Positions 23,522 to 31,446 of a DNA stretch of 41,311 bases are shown in pieces. A program made the translations under genes and the position numbers. The notes under the pieces are model-generated. The model ran no database searches. It had not been told where the DNA came from and worked only from the letters and a program-made list of their open reading frames with translations. Origin of the DNA: Clostridia bacterium (GTDB lineage Bacteria; Bacillota; Clostridia; UBA1381; UBA9506); contig JAGBHP010000032.1 of the NCBI GenBank assembly GCA_017935435.1, positions 1 through 41,311 on the forward strand, given 5' to 3'. Positions within the stretch are counted from its first letter, which is position 1; every line of letters begins with the position of its first letter.

Positions 23522-24463
23522 TCAGCAAAATAATTCTTTGGCTATATCTATAAGTTTACGCATTGCATTTGAGCAATACTTATTGTTTCTGTGTGCGATA
23601 TACAGTGTTCTTTCGTCAATTCCCTCTGCAATTTTATATAACACGACATTTTCCCGATAGCCTCCATATTTAAAAAAGGTGTCAGTTATAAAGCATAAGC
23701 CTATGCCCGAATCTGCGAGGGCGTATGATATATTGAGCTGGTCTACGCTAAAAATAATTTTTGGCTCTATGTTTTCTTTTTGAAAGATTTTCAAAGAACG
23801 GCTATACATATCATTCTCTTCTTTTAATAATATGTATTGTTCATATCTAAATACATTAATAGAAACAGGCTCGACGCTATCTAAATCGACGGTAGAATCA
23901 CGGATGCATTCAGGTTTAATCTGATATTTTTCAAGACCTTTATTTATTTTATAATCTTTTGGAACGCAGAGAAAAATTTTTTCTTTGCAAAGAGCATACT
24001 TAGTCAATTCATTTGTATCATCGAGGTTATCAACGATAATATCTACCTCACCGTTTAACAACATTTTAGTCAGATTATATGAGTTAGCCTCCATAAGCTT
24101 AATCGAAATATTGGGATGCAAAGAGTGAAATTTCGTTATAATTTTAGGCAAAATATATGATGTAACATAGTTTGAGCCGCCAACTGTAATATTGCCGAAA
24201 TCAAGATTATAAATATCAGAAAGCTTATTTTGGAAATCATTTTCAATATTTAAAATCTGCTCAGCTGCAGCTATATATTCTTTTCCGACTTCGGTAAGCT
24301 CAATTCCATGTCCTGTTCTTTCAAATAACGGTGCCCCTATTTTATTTTCCGTGTTTTTAATTGCGGCACTAAGCGAGGGCTGAGATATAAAAAGTTTTTT
24401 TGATGCATTTGTAAAGCTCTGCTCTTTGTATAACTCATAAACATATCTCCACTTGCTAAACAT
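23522..24463 (-). CDS. LysR-family transcriptional regulator
   Basis: This 313-aa protein has the N-terminal winged helix (residues 1-60: KEQSFTNASKKLFISQPSLS, AAIKNTENKIGAPLFERTGH) and a C-terminal type 2 periplasmic-binding-like effector domain (about 90-300). The ATG follows GAGGAGA. Its promoter lies in a palindromic region that also contains the mirror-image promoter of yitT, so the two genes were divergent neighbours before element II inserted between them. It probably controls its own promoter and that of yitT. Confidence 0.93.
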   Translation of the reverse strand: MFSKWRYVYELYKEQSFTNASKKLFISQPSLSAAIKNTENKIGAPLFERTGHGIELTEVGKEYIAAAEQILNIENDFQNKLSDIYNLDFGNITVGGSNYVTSYILPKIITKFHSLHPNISIKLMEANSYNLTKMLLNGEVDIIVDNLDDTNELTKYALCKEKIFLCVPKDYKINKGLEKYQIKPECIRDSTVDLDSVEPVSINVFRYEQYILLKEENDMYSRSLKIFQKENIEPKIIFSVDQLNISYALADSGIGLCFITDTFFKYGGYRENVVLYKIAEGIDERTLYIAHRNNKYCSNAMRKLIDIAKELFC

Positions 24464-24515
24464 ATACTTCTCCTCGTTATAGTTTTTTTCTATAATTTTT
24501 ATTAATTTTAAGTAT

Positions 24516-24552
24516 TTGACTATATTGTAACACGGATTTATAATAGAGTCAA
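24516..24552. promoter_or_regulatory. Overlapping palindromic promoters of lysR and yitT
   Basis: Plus strand: TTGACT (24516-24521), 17 bases, TATAAT (24539-24544), start near 24551. Minus strand: TTGACT (24552-24547), 17 bases, TACAAT (24529-24524), start near 24517. The whole 37-bp core is an imperfect palindrome (TTGACTaTATTgTA...TAtAATAgAGTCAA). The plus-strand start leads directly to TTAATGGA, the target duplication whose second copy now forms the yitT ribosome binding site at 25800. Confidence 0.75.
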
Positions 24553-24567
24553 CAATTAGTTAATGGA

Positions 24568-24633
24568 CCTATAACTTTATTTTCTGTGGAATAATTTTTT
24601 TGTTGAGATTTCGCAGAAAAATTGATTTTTACA
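24568..24633 (+). repeat. Right terminal inverted repeat of element II
   Basis: It begins CCTATAACTTTATTTTCTG, continues GGAATAATTTTT and ends GATTTCGCAGAAAAATTGAT plus TTTTACA. It is the closest match in the window to the right end of element I (9164-9101, minus strand). Confidence 0.8.
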
Positions 24634-24641
24634 TAAAGAAA

Positions 24642-24668
24642 ATGGGCAAAGTTTGTAACTTTGCCCAT
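24642..24668 (-). terminator. Terminator of the element II cargo gene
   Basis: ATGGGCAAAGTT and AACTTTGCCCAT pair perfectly around a 3-base loop. Read on the minus strand, TTTTCTTT follows, so it ends the 24687-25148 gene. Confidence 0.8.
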
Positions 24669-24686
24669 CATACAAATAACTATTTA

Positions 24687-25148
24687 TTATGTACTTGAGT
24701 GTGAATTGTTTTTTCGGTACTTTATATAGCAACCAACATTACTAATAACAAACAAGCAAATCCAAACACCTATGTATATAGGAGACAAAACAATTTTATC
24801 CATATTCGGCAATATAAACATAGTAGGAATTGATATAAATGGCAAGAAAAACATTTGAGGAATAAATCCAATAACATTATCAAAATATCCATTTATTGTT
24901 AATTCTTGATACAACACCAATCCGAGCATTAGCAAACCAAATGAACATAAGATAATTGATTGCACTACGGAATTATATTTAGAAGTTGCCACCTTAAATG
25001 ACAAGTAACCCCATAAAATTAAAACTAACAAATCTATTAAAACCATAACAAATCCGGATATGGGTAATAATGGCATAAGATAATTTTTTACTATGCCAAG
25101 AATAAGTGGGAATACTCCAACTGAAAATAACTTTAACATATATTTCAT
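24687..25148 (-). CDS. Small integral membrane protein, cargo of mobile element II
   Basis: This 153-aa protein has four to five hydrophobic helices (FSVGVFPLILGIV, FVMVLIDLLVLILWGYLSF, SIILCSFGLLMLGLVLY, MFFLPFISIPTMFIL, IYIGVWICLFVISNVGCYI) and a short basic tail. No family was recognised. The ATG follows AAGGAG by eight bases. It is the only gene in element II and uses a promoter and upstream block equivalent to those of the GIY-YIG-like gene in element I. Immunity, transport or a passenger role are all possible. Confidence 0.75.
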   Translation of the reverse strand: MKYMLKLFSVGVFPLILGIVKNYLMPLLPISGFVMVLIDLLVLILWGYLSFKVATSKYNSVVQSIILCSFGLLMLGLVLYQELTINGYFDNVIGFIPQMFFLPFISIPTMFILPNMDKIVLSPIYIGVWICLFVISNVGCYIKYRKNNSHSST

Positions 25149-25199
25149 AGTGCCACTCCTTTTCTCAAATATTCACTCCATTTCCTATATTCTACCTAA

Positions 25200-25228
25200 A
25201 TTATAGCAAAAACACACCCAAAAGTCAA
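25200..25228 (-). promoter_or_regulatory. Promoter of the element II cargo gene
   Basis: On the minus strand TTGACT (25228-25223), 17 bases, TATAAT (25205-25200). Confidence 0.8.
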
Positions 25229-25239
25229 CCATTTTGCCA

Positions 25240-25314
25240 ATTTTCGGCATAGTGCCCTGTTGTGGCAAGTTCCTTCTGGTGGATATCCCCGAAGGAGGTA
25301 AAAACCAACACTTT
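25240..25314 (-). repeat. Conserved promoter-upstream block, copy 2 (element II)
   Basis: Read on the minus strand it has AAAGTGTTGG, then GGGGATATCCACCAGAaGGA and AACAGGGCACTATGCcGAAA, the counterpart of 8281-8354. The best-conserved parts are the two 20-base stretches, and the spacing to the -35 box is similar. Confidence 0.75.
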
Positions 25315-25445
25315 TATTATATTTGCCTATTAATTTTTCTGAAAAACTATGTTTTTTAAGGAGTAAAATCGATAAAAAATTAGGTTCGGAAAATCTTCCG
25401 GGAAAAACCGACACCTATAAATGACACTTTTGAGTTAGATTAACC

Positions 25446-25567
25446 AAAGCCTTCCCCTTGAGGGGAAGGTGGGTTGCGGAGCAACTCGGATGAGGTGGAA
25501 ATAAACGCCACAAGTGGCTACACCTCACCACCGCCTACGGCGGAGCCTCTCCTCAAGGAGAAGCCTT
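25446..25567. repeat. GC-rich interspersed repeat nested in element II
   Basis: It starts AGCCTTCCCCTTGAGGGGAA and ends CTCCTCAAGGAGAAGCC, with inner inverted repeats (GTTGCggaGCAAC, GAGGTG...CACCTC, CCGCCtacGGCGG). A related fragment is at 41177-41201 (GCCTCCCC...GGGGAGG). It inserted into or evolved within the variable part of element II. The rest of 25149-25816 is element ends, the conserved block and A+T-rich DNA. Confidence 0.7.
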
Positions 25568-25719
25568 TTACTCGTAAAACAAATGATATCTACAGTTTTT
25601 ATAATTCTTCAATCTCTTTTTAGAAAAAACAAAAGAGATTTTATAAAACTTTTGATAGATTTTATAAAAACTCTAATATTGTTTATAGTATACGAAACTT
25701 TGCAACAACACTAATTATG

Positions 25720-25799
25720 CATATAAAAAGACATTTACAATTTAATTTCTTTGCGAGATTTCAACGAAATTTCAATTTCACAGAAAATCGAGTTATAGG
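25720..25799 (-). repeat. Left terminal inverted repeat of element II
   Basis: Read on the minus strand: CCTATAACTCGATTTTCTGT, then GAAATCTCGCAAAGAAA and ATGTCTTTTTATAT. It matches the left end of element I (7825-7903). Confidence 0.8.
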
Positions 25800-25816
25800 T
25801 TAATGGAGGTTTTATT

Positions 25817-26674
25817 TTGTTAAAAAAATGTATTAGCTTATTTCAAATATCCATGCTTGCCGCTATATCTGCGCTAAATTATTGTATTTTTGTTTTTCCT
25901 AACAAATTCGCTCCTGCAGGGATAGATGGAATTTGCACAATGATACAGGATACTTTAAATATAAATATGGGATATCTTTCATTAATTGTAAATGTTCCGC
26001 TGATTATTATTGCTTTTATTATGCTTAACCGCGATTATGCAATAAAAAGTTGTATATATGTTTTCATATTCTCAGTTTCGGTCATTATATTTAAGGAAAT
26101 CGATATTTCAAAATTATATTATTTTACTGATACAGGAACGAGCACCGTTCTTGCACCGATAATATCGGGTGTTATAAGAGGCATAATATATGTACATACG
26201 CTTAAATTAAATGGTTCTGCCGGCGGAGTTGATATAATTTCATCTGTAATTAAAATTAAAAAACCGCATTTGAATTTTATGAATAACATTTTTATAATAA
26301 ATACATTAATCGCTATCTCATCATTCTGGGTTTACGGCATGAATATAGAGCCTGTCATATGCAGTATAATCTATGCATATATAAGCAGTTACACATGCAA
26401 TTATTTGCAAAACAAAGAGCGTGAAAATATAAAATATGAAATTATTACAAAAATGCCTGACAAAATCATAGAATACATAAATCGTGAATTACATCAAAAA
26501 GCAACGGTTATTAAAGCTAAAGGAGCTTTTTCAGACGAAGAAACATGCGTAGTCTTATGTATAATAGAAAAAACTTACGCCCCGTTTTTAGAAAAATTTC
26601 TTTTGGATTTTCCCAATTGTGTAACATTTAAAAGTTATGCAACAGACTCAATATCAGGAGTTACTTACAAATAA
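25817..26674 (+). CDS. YitT-family membrane protein with C-terminal DUF2179 domain
   Basis: This 285-aa protein has five to six hydrophobic helices in the first 200 residues, with the family's GIDGICTMI and GSAGGVDIISS signatures. A soluble DUF2179 domain of about 80 residues follows (from KYEIITKMPDKIIEYINREL onward). The family is often regarded as a transporter; the substrate is unknown. Start TTG 25817 follows GGAGG by seven bases. That site overlaps the right target duplication of element II, and the original promoter now lies 1.2 kb upstream, so expression may be lost or altered. Confidence 0.9.
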   Translation: MLKKCISLFQISMLAAISALNYCIFVFPNKFAPAGIDGICTMIQDTLNINMGYLSLIVNVPLIIIAFIMLNRDYAIKSCIYVFIFSVSVIIFKEIDISKLYYFTDTGTSTVLAPIISGVIRGIIYVHTLKLNGSAGGVDIISSVIKIKKPHLNFMNNIFIINTLIAISSFWVYGMNIEPVICSIIYAYISSYTCNYLQNKERENIKYEIITKMPDKIIEYINRELHQKATVIKAKGAFSDEETCVVLCIIEKTYAPFLEKFLLDFPNCVTFKSYATDSISGVTYK

Positions 26675-26686
26675 ATTTTTACATAT

Positions 26687-26723
26687 AAAGACTTTCCATT
26701 ATTATGCTTATTGGAAAGTCTTT
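26687..26723 (+). terminator. Terminator after yitT
   Basis: AAAGACTTTCCA and TGGAAAGTCTTT pair perfectly and a run of T residues follows. Confidence 0.85.
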
Positions 26724-26795
26724 TTTTAGTTATTATACACTCTTTATCTCTTGTTTTTCATAAAATTTCAACATAGCACATAAAATATTTTTGAG

Positions 26796-27263
26796 GTGAT
26801 TACAATTTTAAAACTAAAAAAATACCGTGTAGAGATACTTTTTTTGATATTTTTATTCCTTATTTTTCTGCTTTGGGGACGAATTTTATTTGCTGAATTT
26901 ACAAAAAATGATTCAGGTGAAAAAATGTACTCAGCAAAAGACAGGGTTAGTCGCATCAAAGAATACGGCTGGGACGTGCTCCAAATGAGCGAAAAGGAGC
27001 AGGAAATGGACATTCCGCAGGAATTTGACAGAATATGGGAGGATTATAATAGATTGCAAAAAGCAAGCGGATTTAACCTTGAAAAATATAAAGGAAAAAG
27101 AGTAAAAAAATATACATATAGTGTGCTGAATTTCCCCGTTAAAACTCAGGAAGAGATACTTATAAATATTTTAGTTGCGGATGGAATTTTAATTGGGGGT
27201 GACTGTATGAGCCCGAAGATTTCGGGGTTTATAATTCCGCTTGATAAAAGATATGCGCCGTAA
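26796..27263 (+). CDS. DUF4830-like single-pass membrane protein, unusual start
   Basis: This is a protein of about 155 aa with one N-terminal hydrophobic helix (VEILFLIFLFLIFLLWG) and an extracytoplasmic part. Its end (YKGKRVKKYTYSVLNFPVKT, EEILINILVADGILIGGD) fits DUF4830, found in spore-forming Clostridia. The GTG at 26796 has no ribosome binding site because it lies inside the strong GAGGTGAT (26793-26800). The in-frame ATT at 26805 is well placed after that site and may be the true start, as AUU is in infC. It precedes spoVAD by about 55 bases. Confidence 0.7.
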   Translation: MITILKLKKYRVEILFLIFLFLIFLLWGRILFAEFTKNDSGEKMYSAKDRVSRIKEYGWDVLQMSEKEQEMDIPQEFDRIWEDYNRLQKASGFNLEKYKGKRVKKYTYSVLNFPVKTQEEILINILVADGILIGGDCMSPKISGFIIPLDKRYAP

Positions 27264-27320
27264 GAGTAAATCGGGCGTATTTTCATATACTAAAGAAAAA
27301 GGAAAGTGAGTTGTTTTATT

Positions 27321-28322
27321 TTGAAAAAGTCAGGTCAAACAATATTTTTAAAAAATAAACCGAAAATTATTGCAAGCGCAGCAATTGTGGGGGCAAAAGA
27401 GGGTCAAGGCCCGATAGGAAACTGCTTTGACAGGGTTTTAGATGACGTTTTGTGGGGAGAAGAATCGTGGGAAAAGGCAGAAAGCAAGTTTTTGACTGAA
27501 ACGGCAAAAACAGCAATCGAAAAGGCGGGTATTACACCAAATAAAATAGACTTTATGTTTGGCGGCGACCTTTTAAATCAATGCATAAGCACAAATTACG
27601 CCGCACGAACGCTTAATATTCCCTTTTTCGGATTGTACGGCGCATGCTCAACTATGTCGCTTTCTATGCTTTTGTCAGCGATTACCGTAAGCTCAGGCGC
27701 AGCTAAAACGTGCGCTGCGATTACATCAAGTCATTTTTGCTCAGCTGAAAAACAGTTCCGTTTTCCGCTTGAATACGGCGGTCAGCGCACCCCAACTGCT
27801 CAATGGACAGTTACAGGCTCGGGGTGCGCTATTATTTCAAGTGAGGGCGAAGGCCCCGAAATTAAAGAGCTTACCGCAGGCAAAGTCACAGATCTGGGCG
27901 TTACGGATTTGAACAATATGGGTGCAGCAATGGCACCTGCTGCTGCCGATACTCTTTGTGCGCATTTTATGGACACGAAAAAGACACCTGATGATTATGA
28001 ATTAATATTGACGGGAGATTTAGGTCAGGTCGGAAGTGAGCTTTTAATTGAGCTTATGAAAGAAAACGGATTCGATATCAGCAGAAATCACAACGATTGC
28101 GGAAATCTGATATTTGATTCCGAATCTCAGGATACACATGCAGGCGGAAGCGGATGCGGATGCTCGGCGAGCGTTTTTTGCGGATATATTGCGCCGCTTC
28201 TTGCAAAAAAAAGAATAAAAAATGTTCTGTTTATGGCAACGGGTGCTCTTATGAGCCCTACAAGCGTTCAGCAAGGCGAATCTATTCCCGGAATTGCACA
28301 TGCAGTAAGTATAGACGCATAA
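27321..28322 (+). CDS. spoVAD: Stage V sporulation protein AD-like (thiolase fold)
   Basis: SpoVAD binds dipicolinic acid and acts with other SpoVA proteins in its uptake into the forespore. The 333-aa protein has the thiolase-like signatures LYGACSTMSLSMLLSA, THAGGSGCGCSASVF and the final MATGALMSP...SIPGIAHAV. TTG 27321 gives the usual N terminus (KKSGQTIFL); GTG 27306 is too close to the purine-rich site. spoVAC and spoVAE are not next to it, which is unusual. The TAA stop lies inside a TAAATTGGAATTTA repeat end, so the last residues were set by a repeat insertion. Confidence 0.9.
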   Translation: MKKSGQTIFLKNKPKIIASAAIVGAKEGQGPIGNCFDRVLDDVLWGEESWEKAESKFLTETAKTAIEKAGITPNKIDFMFGGDLLNQCISTNYAARTLNIPFFGLYGACSTMSLSMLLSAITVSSGAAKTCAAITSSHFCSAEKQFRFPLEYGGQRTPTAQWTVTGSGCAIISSEGEGPEIKELTAGKVTDLGVTDLNNMGAAMAPAAADTLCAHFMDTKKTPDDYELILTGDLGQVGSELLIELMKENGFDISRNHNDCGNLIFDSESQDTHAGGSGCGCSASVFCGYIAPLLAKKRIKNVLFMATGALMSPTSVQQGESIPGIAHAVSIDA

Positions 28323-28468
28323 ATTGGAATTTACACCATTAAAGGTTGTGGTCATGTTGTAGGGACCGGCCTCCCGGACGGTCCGCCAAAATCTGTACAA
28401 ACGGACAGTCGAGGACGCCTGTCCCTACAATAGCACAACCATTAGTTACTACGTTAAATTCCAATTTA
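28320..28468. repeat. Palindromic MITE-like repeat whose end supplies the spoVAD stop codon
   Basis: TAAATTGGAATTTA (28320-28333) and TAAATTCCAATTTA (28455-28468) bound a 149-bp unit. Inside, TTGTAGGGACCGGCCTCCCG and CCCTACAA face each other. The first three bases are the spoVAD stop. A partial second unit (TTGTAGGGCAGGGG...) follows to about 28560. The remaining 28561-28616 is A+T-rich. Confidence 0.8.
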
Positions 28469-28616
28469 CCTTTCGGTTATGCTTTGAAATTGTAGGGCAG
28501 GGGCCTGCTCTTGCCGAAAAACATACAAACGCACAACGAACAAACTCGTTCCCTGCAATGAAATTATATAAAGTTTTTAATACGCATAATAAATAAAGTG
28601 ATTTATATGTATTTTC

Positions 28617-28645
28617 TTTACAATAAAGGAATTTTGTGTTAAAAT
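28617..28645 (+). promoter_or_regulatory. Promoter of the first yfhO paralogue
   Basis: TTTACA (28617-28622), 17 bases, TAAAAT (28640-28645). The second paralogue has the same boxes and spacing, so the promoter was duplicated with the gene. Confidence 0.7.
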
Positions 28646-28679
28646 ACTTTTATTAAATAATATAGCGGAGGAATTTTAG

Positions 28680-31313
28680 GTGGAACACGTTGAAGATATA
28701 AAGACAGGGGTTATGGAATCGGAAACAGAAATGGAAAATGAAGTTTTCGTTTCTAACGAAATTGAAGCAGAAGAGGAAAAAAAGGTGCCAAGGGGCGCAT
28801 TTTCGTCGCTTAAACTCAATAAATTCATTATATACGGACTTTCTTTTTTGCTTCCGTTTGTCGCAATGGTTATAATTTATGCGACTTTCGGTGTTTATCC
28901 GTTTGGCGAAAAGACGGTGCTTGCATTTGACCTTAGTGCGCAGTTTTCTATATTTTTAGATTATTTCAGGCGTGTGCTTTTAGGCGAGGAAAGTCTTTTT
29001 TATGCTTTTTCTAAAGGTATGGGCGGAAATATGTACGGTCTTTTTACTTACTATCTATCGAGTCCGTTTTCGCTTTTGATGATTTTCTTTTCTCAGGAAA
29101 CGCTTCCTGAGGCGATAGCTTTTATCATCACTATTAAAATCGCCTGCGCAGGACTTACTTTTTCGATTTTCTTAAAAAACATCTTTAAAAGAAGCGATTT
29201 AGCCGTTGTAGCATTTTCGTGTATTTATGCACTTTCGGGATATATGATGCAGTATTCGATGTGCATTATGTGGTTAGACGGCGTAATCTGGCTTCCGATT
29301 ATACTTTTGGGAGTTGAGCGGATTTTAAAGGGAAAATCGGGAATTTTATTTGTATTTTCCTATGCGGTTTCTATGATTTCAAGCTACTACACAGGCTACA
29401 TTAACACAGTTTTTGTCGTTTTGTGGTTTTTTAGCCGTTATTTTACGCAAAACGAAAAAATTGACATAAAAGACCTATTAAAAAAGGTCTTAACAATAGC
29501 TTTATGGGGCTTAGTCGGTCTTTTGATAAGTGCTGTAATCTTAATCCCCGGTTTTATGGACATTTTAAACGGAAAGCTTTCGTGGGACAAGGCAACATCA
29601 AACGTTCCGAAGCAAATTTTAAGTCATAATATAACAAAACTGCCCGCTCAGCTTTTTACGGCACAGTTTACCGAATTTATGAATAAAGCATATCCGCCTG
29701 TTTTCTGCAGTATGCTCTCAGGCGTGTTTACATCTTTTTACTTTTTAAACAAAAGCATAAAAAAGCGTGATAAAATTGTTACTGTTTGCATGTTCTTCAT
29801 CTTTTTACTTAGCTTTTTTATAATCCGTATTGATATGATATGGCATATCTTCCAGTATCCGAACGGTTTTCCGTACAGATATGCTTACTGCTTCTGTCTG
29901 TTTTGTATTTATACGGCTTTTAAAGGCTTTGATGCAAAGGAAAAAGCGGATGCAAAAACGGCAATAGTTGCATTTTTGGCATATATAATTATAATTGCGG
30001 ACAAGTTTATTTTTGAAAATGCTTCTCTTGCAAATAAAACTAATGCGCTAATTAGCATTGGATTTATACTTGTTTACGGAATTATCGTTTTCTTTATGTA
30101 TTTTTCAAAGAAGAAATTCAGCTCTCTTTTAAGCGTCATTCTTTTGGCGGTGTTATTTGCAGAGCTTACTTTAGGCGGTTCGCTTACGCTTACTGCGCTT
30201 AGCGGAAAGGTTACCTATAAGCCCAAAGGTGAATTTGTAAAGTTTAATAAGGATATGCACGAGGTAGATGATTTTATTGCAGGCAGAACAAGGGAAAAAT
30301 TTATCCGTTGGGACAAAACCTTTGGTCCGACAAGAAATGACAGCTTAATGACGGGCAACAGCTCTACGACATCGTTTGTTTCCAATTTTAACGGAAACCT
30401 TATGTGGATTTATGATAAAATCGGTCTTTTGTATTCCTCTATCGTAACAAGATATGACGGCTCTACAATTATTACTGACAGTATTCTCGGTATGAATTTT
30501 ATTGTTTCTGAAAAGCCCGTAAACGATGAATATAGCGAAATAAAAACGCTTGAAGGCAGAAATATATACAGAAATAATTATGCTCTTCCCTTGGGCTTTG
30601 CGGTAGATGATGATATTCTTACAGACCTTGAATATACGGAAAATTATCTTGAAAATCAGGATATTTTGGCAAGGGCACTTTTAGATAGCGATGAGCCTTA
30701 CGGAATGAATATCGGGGAAATAGAAAAGAAAGGAACAAAGCTTTCATTTACTGTAACGGAAGACGGCTTATACTACGTAAGCTTAATAAGCAGATATACA
30801 GGTACGAAGTTTGAAATGACCAAAAACGGCGAAAAAATTGATGACTTATATAATAACGGAAGTGCAAAAACGCATTGCCTTGGATATTTTAAAGGCGGTG
30901 ATGAGATTACGCTCACGCTTTCTAAGGAAAGCTTTATAAAAGAGGCGAAAATTTATGGCTTTAAGCCTGAAAAAATTAAGGAAGACTTGCTCAGAAAAAA
31001 AGAAGATGCACGCTTTTTAGTTACAGAGAAAAGAAAAACAGGTTTGAGTGCAGAAGCAGAGCTAAAAGATGGCGAAGTGCTGTTTACCACCATTCCTTAT
31101 GAAAAAGGGTGGGAGGCAACGGCAAACGGCGAAAAGGTTGAGGTAAAAAGCGCTCAGCACGGCTTTTTGGCGCTTGAGCTTCCCGCAGGAAAATATGATA
31201 TTGAGTTTAGCTACCACGTACCAGGTCTTAAAATTTCGTTTGTAATTTCGATTGTTTCACTTCTTGGTGTTATAATTTATGCCTTTATGAAAAAAGCAAA
31301 CAGTAAAAAGTAA
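28680..31313 (+). CDS. YfhO-family membrane protein, copy 1 (probable lipid-linked sugar transferase)
   Basis: This 877-aa protein has a charged N-terminal tail, then about 12 hydrophobic helices (residues 45 to about 510) and an extracellular C-terminal part ending in one helix. The family (YfhO/GtlB, GT-C-like) is linked to glycosylation of teichoic acids in Firmicutes. Visible features are DLSAQFSIFLDYFRRVL, SKGMGGNMYGLFTYYLSSPF and the membrane-proximal FTTIPYEKGWEATANG. Start GTG 28680 follows GCGGAGG by eight bases. It is followed by a strong terminator and a paralogue, and the last 264 bases of coding DNA are almost identical between the two. Confidence 0.88.
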   Translation: MEHVEDIKTGVMESETEMENEVFVSNEIEAEEEKKVPRGAFSSLKLNKFIIYGLSFLLPFVAMVIIYATFGVYPFGEKTVLAFDLSAQFSIFLDYFRRVLLGEESLFYAFSKGMGGNMYGLFTYYLSSPFSLLMIFFSQETLPEAIAFIITIKIACAGLTFSIFLKNIFKRSDLAVVAFSCIYALSGYMMQYSMCIMWLDGVIWLPIILLGVERILKGKSGILFVFSYAVSMISSYYTGYINTVFVVLWFFSRYFTQNEKIDIKDLLKKVLTIALWGLVGLLISAVILIPGFMDILNGKLSWDKATSNVPKQILSHNITKLPAQLFTAQFTEFMNKAYPPVFCSMLSGVFTSFYFLNKSIKKRDKIVTVCMFFIFLLSFFIIRIDMIWHIFQYPNGFPYRYAYCFCLFCIYTAFKGFDAKEKADAKTAIVAFLAYIIIIADKFIFENASLANKTNALISIGFILVYGIIVFFMYFSKKKFSSLLSVILLAVLFAELTLGGSLTLTALSGKVTYKPKGEFVKFNKDMHEVDDFIAGRTREKFIRWDKTFGPTRNDSLMTGNSSTTSFVSNFNGNLMWIYDKIGLLYSSIVTRYDGSTIITDSILGMNFIVSEKPVNDEYSEIKTLEGRNIYRNNYALPLGFAVDDDILTDLEYTENYLENQDILARALLDSDEPYGMNIGEIEKKGTKLSFTVTEDGLYYVSLISRYTGTKFEMTKNGEKIDDLYNNGSAKTHCLGYFKGGDEITLTLSKESFIKEAKIYGFKPEKIKEDLLRKKEDARFLVTEKRKTGLSAEAELKDGEVLFTTIPYEKGWEATANGEKVEVKSAQHGFLALELPAGKYDIEFSYHVPGLKISFVISIVSLLGVIIYAFMKKANSKK

Positions 31314-31318
31314 CACTT

Positions 31319-31356
31319 GGCGGTACATTAAAATTATTGCATTTTAATGTACCGCC
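31319..31356 (+). terminator. Terminator after yfhO copy 1
   Basis: GGCGGTACATTAAAAT and ATTTTAATGTACCGCC are perfect 16-base arms around a 6-base loop followed by TTTTT. Confidence 0.92.
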
Positions 31357-31382
31357 TTTTTATAAAGATGCATAGTATCTTC

Positions 31383-31411
31383 TTTACATTATGGAGTTTT
31401 TATGTTAAAAT
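31383..31411 (+). promoter_or_regulatory. Promoter of the second yfhO paralogue
   Basis: TTTACA (31383-31388), 17 bases, TAAAAT (31406-31411), matching the promoter of copy 1. Confidence 0.7.
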
Positions 31412-31446
31412 ATTCCTGATTAAGTAAAATATCGGGGGAATATTAA

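Larger units (their letters stand above)
24568..25799 (-). mobile_element. Mobile element II: same family as element I, different cargo
   Basis: The ends are CCTATAAC (24568) and GTTATAGG (25799), flanked by perfect 8-bp duplications TTAATGGA (24560-24567 and 25800-25807). In the minus-strand direction the order is left end (25799-25720), a variable stretch holding a nested GC-rich repeat (25446-25567), the conserved block (25314-25240), a promoter (25228-25200), a membrane-protein gene, a terminator and the right end (24633-24568). This is the same plan as element I. The toxin-antitoxin stretch of element I is absent. There is no transposase. Confidence 0.8.
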
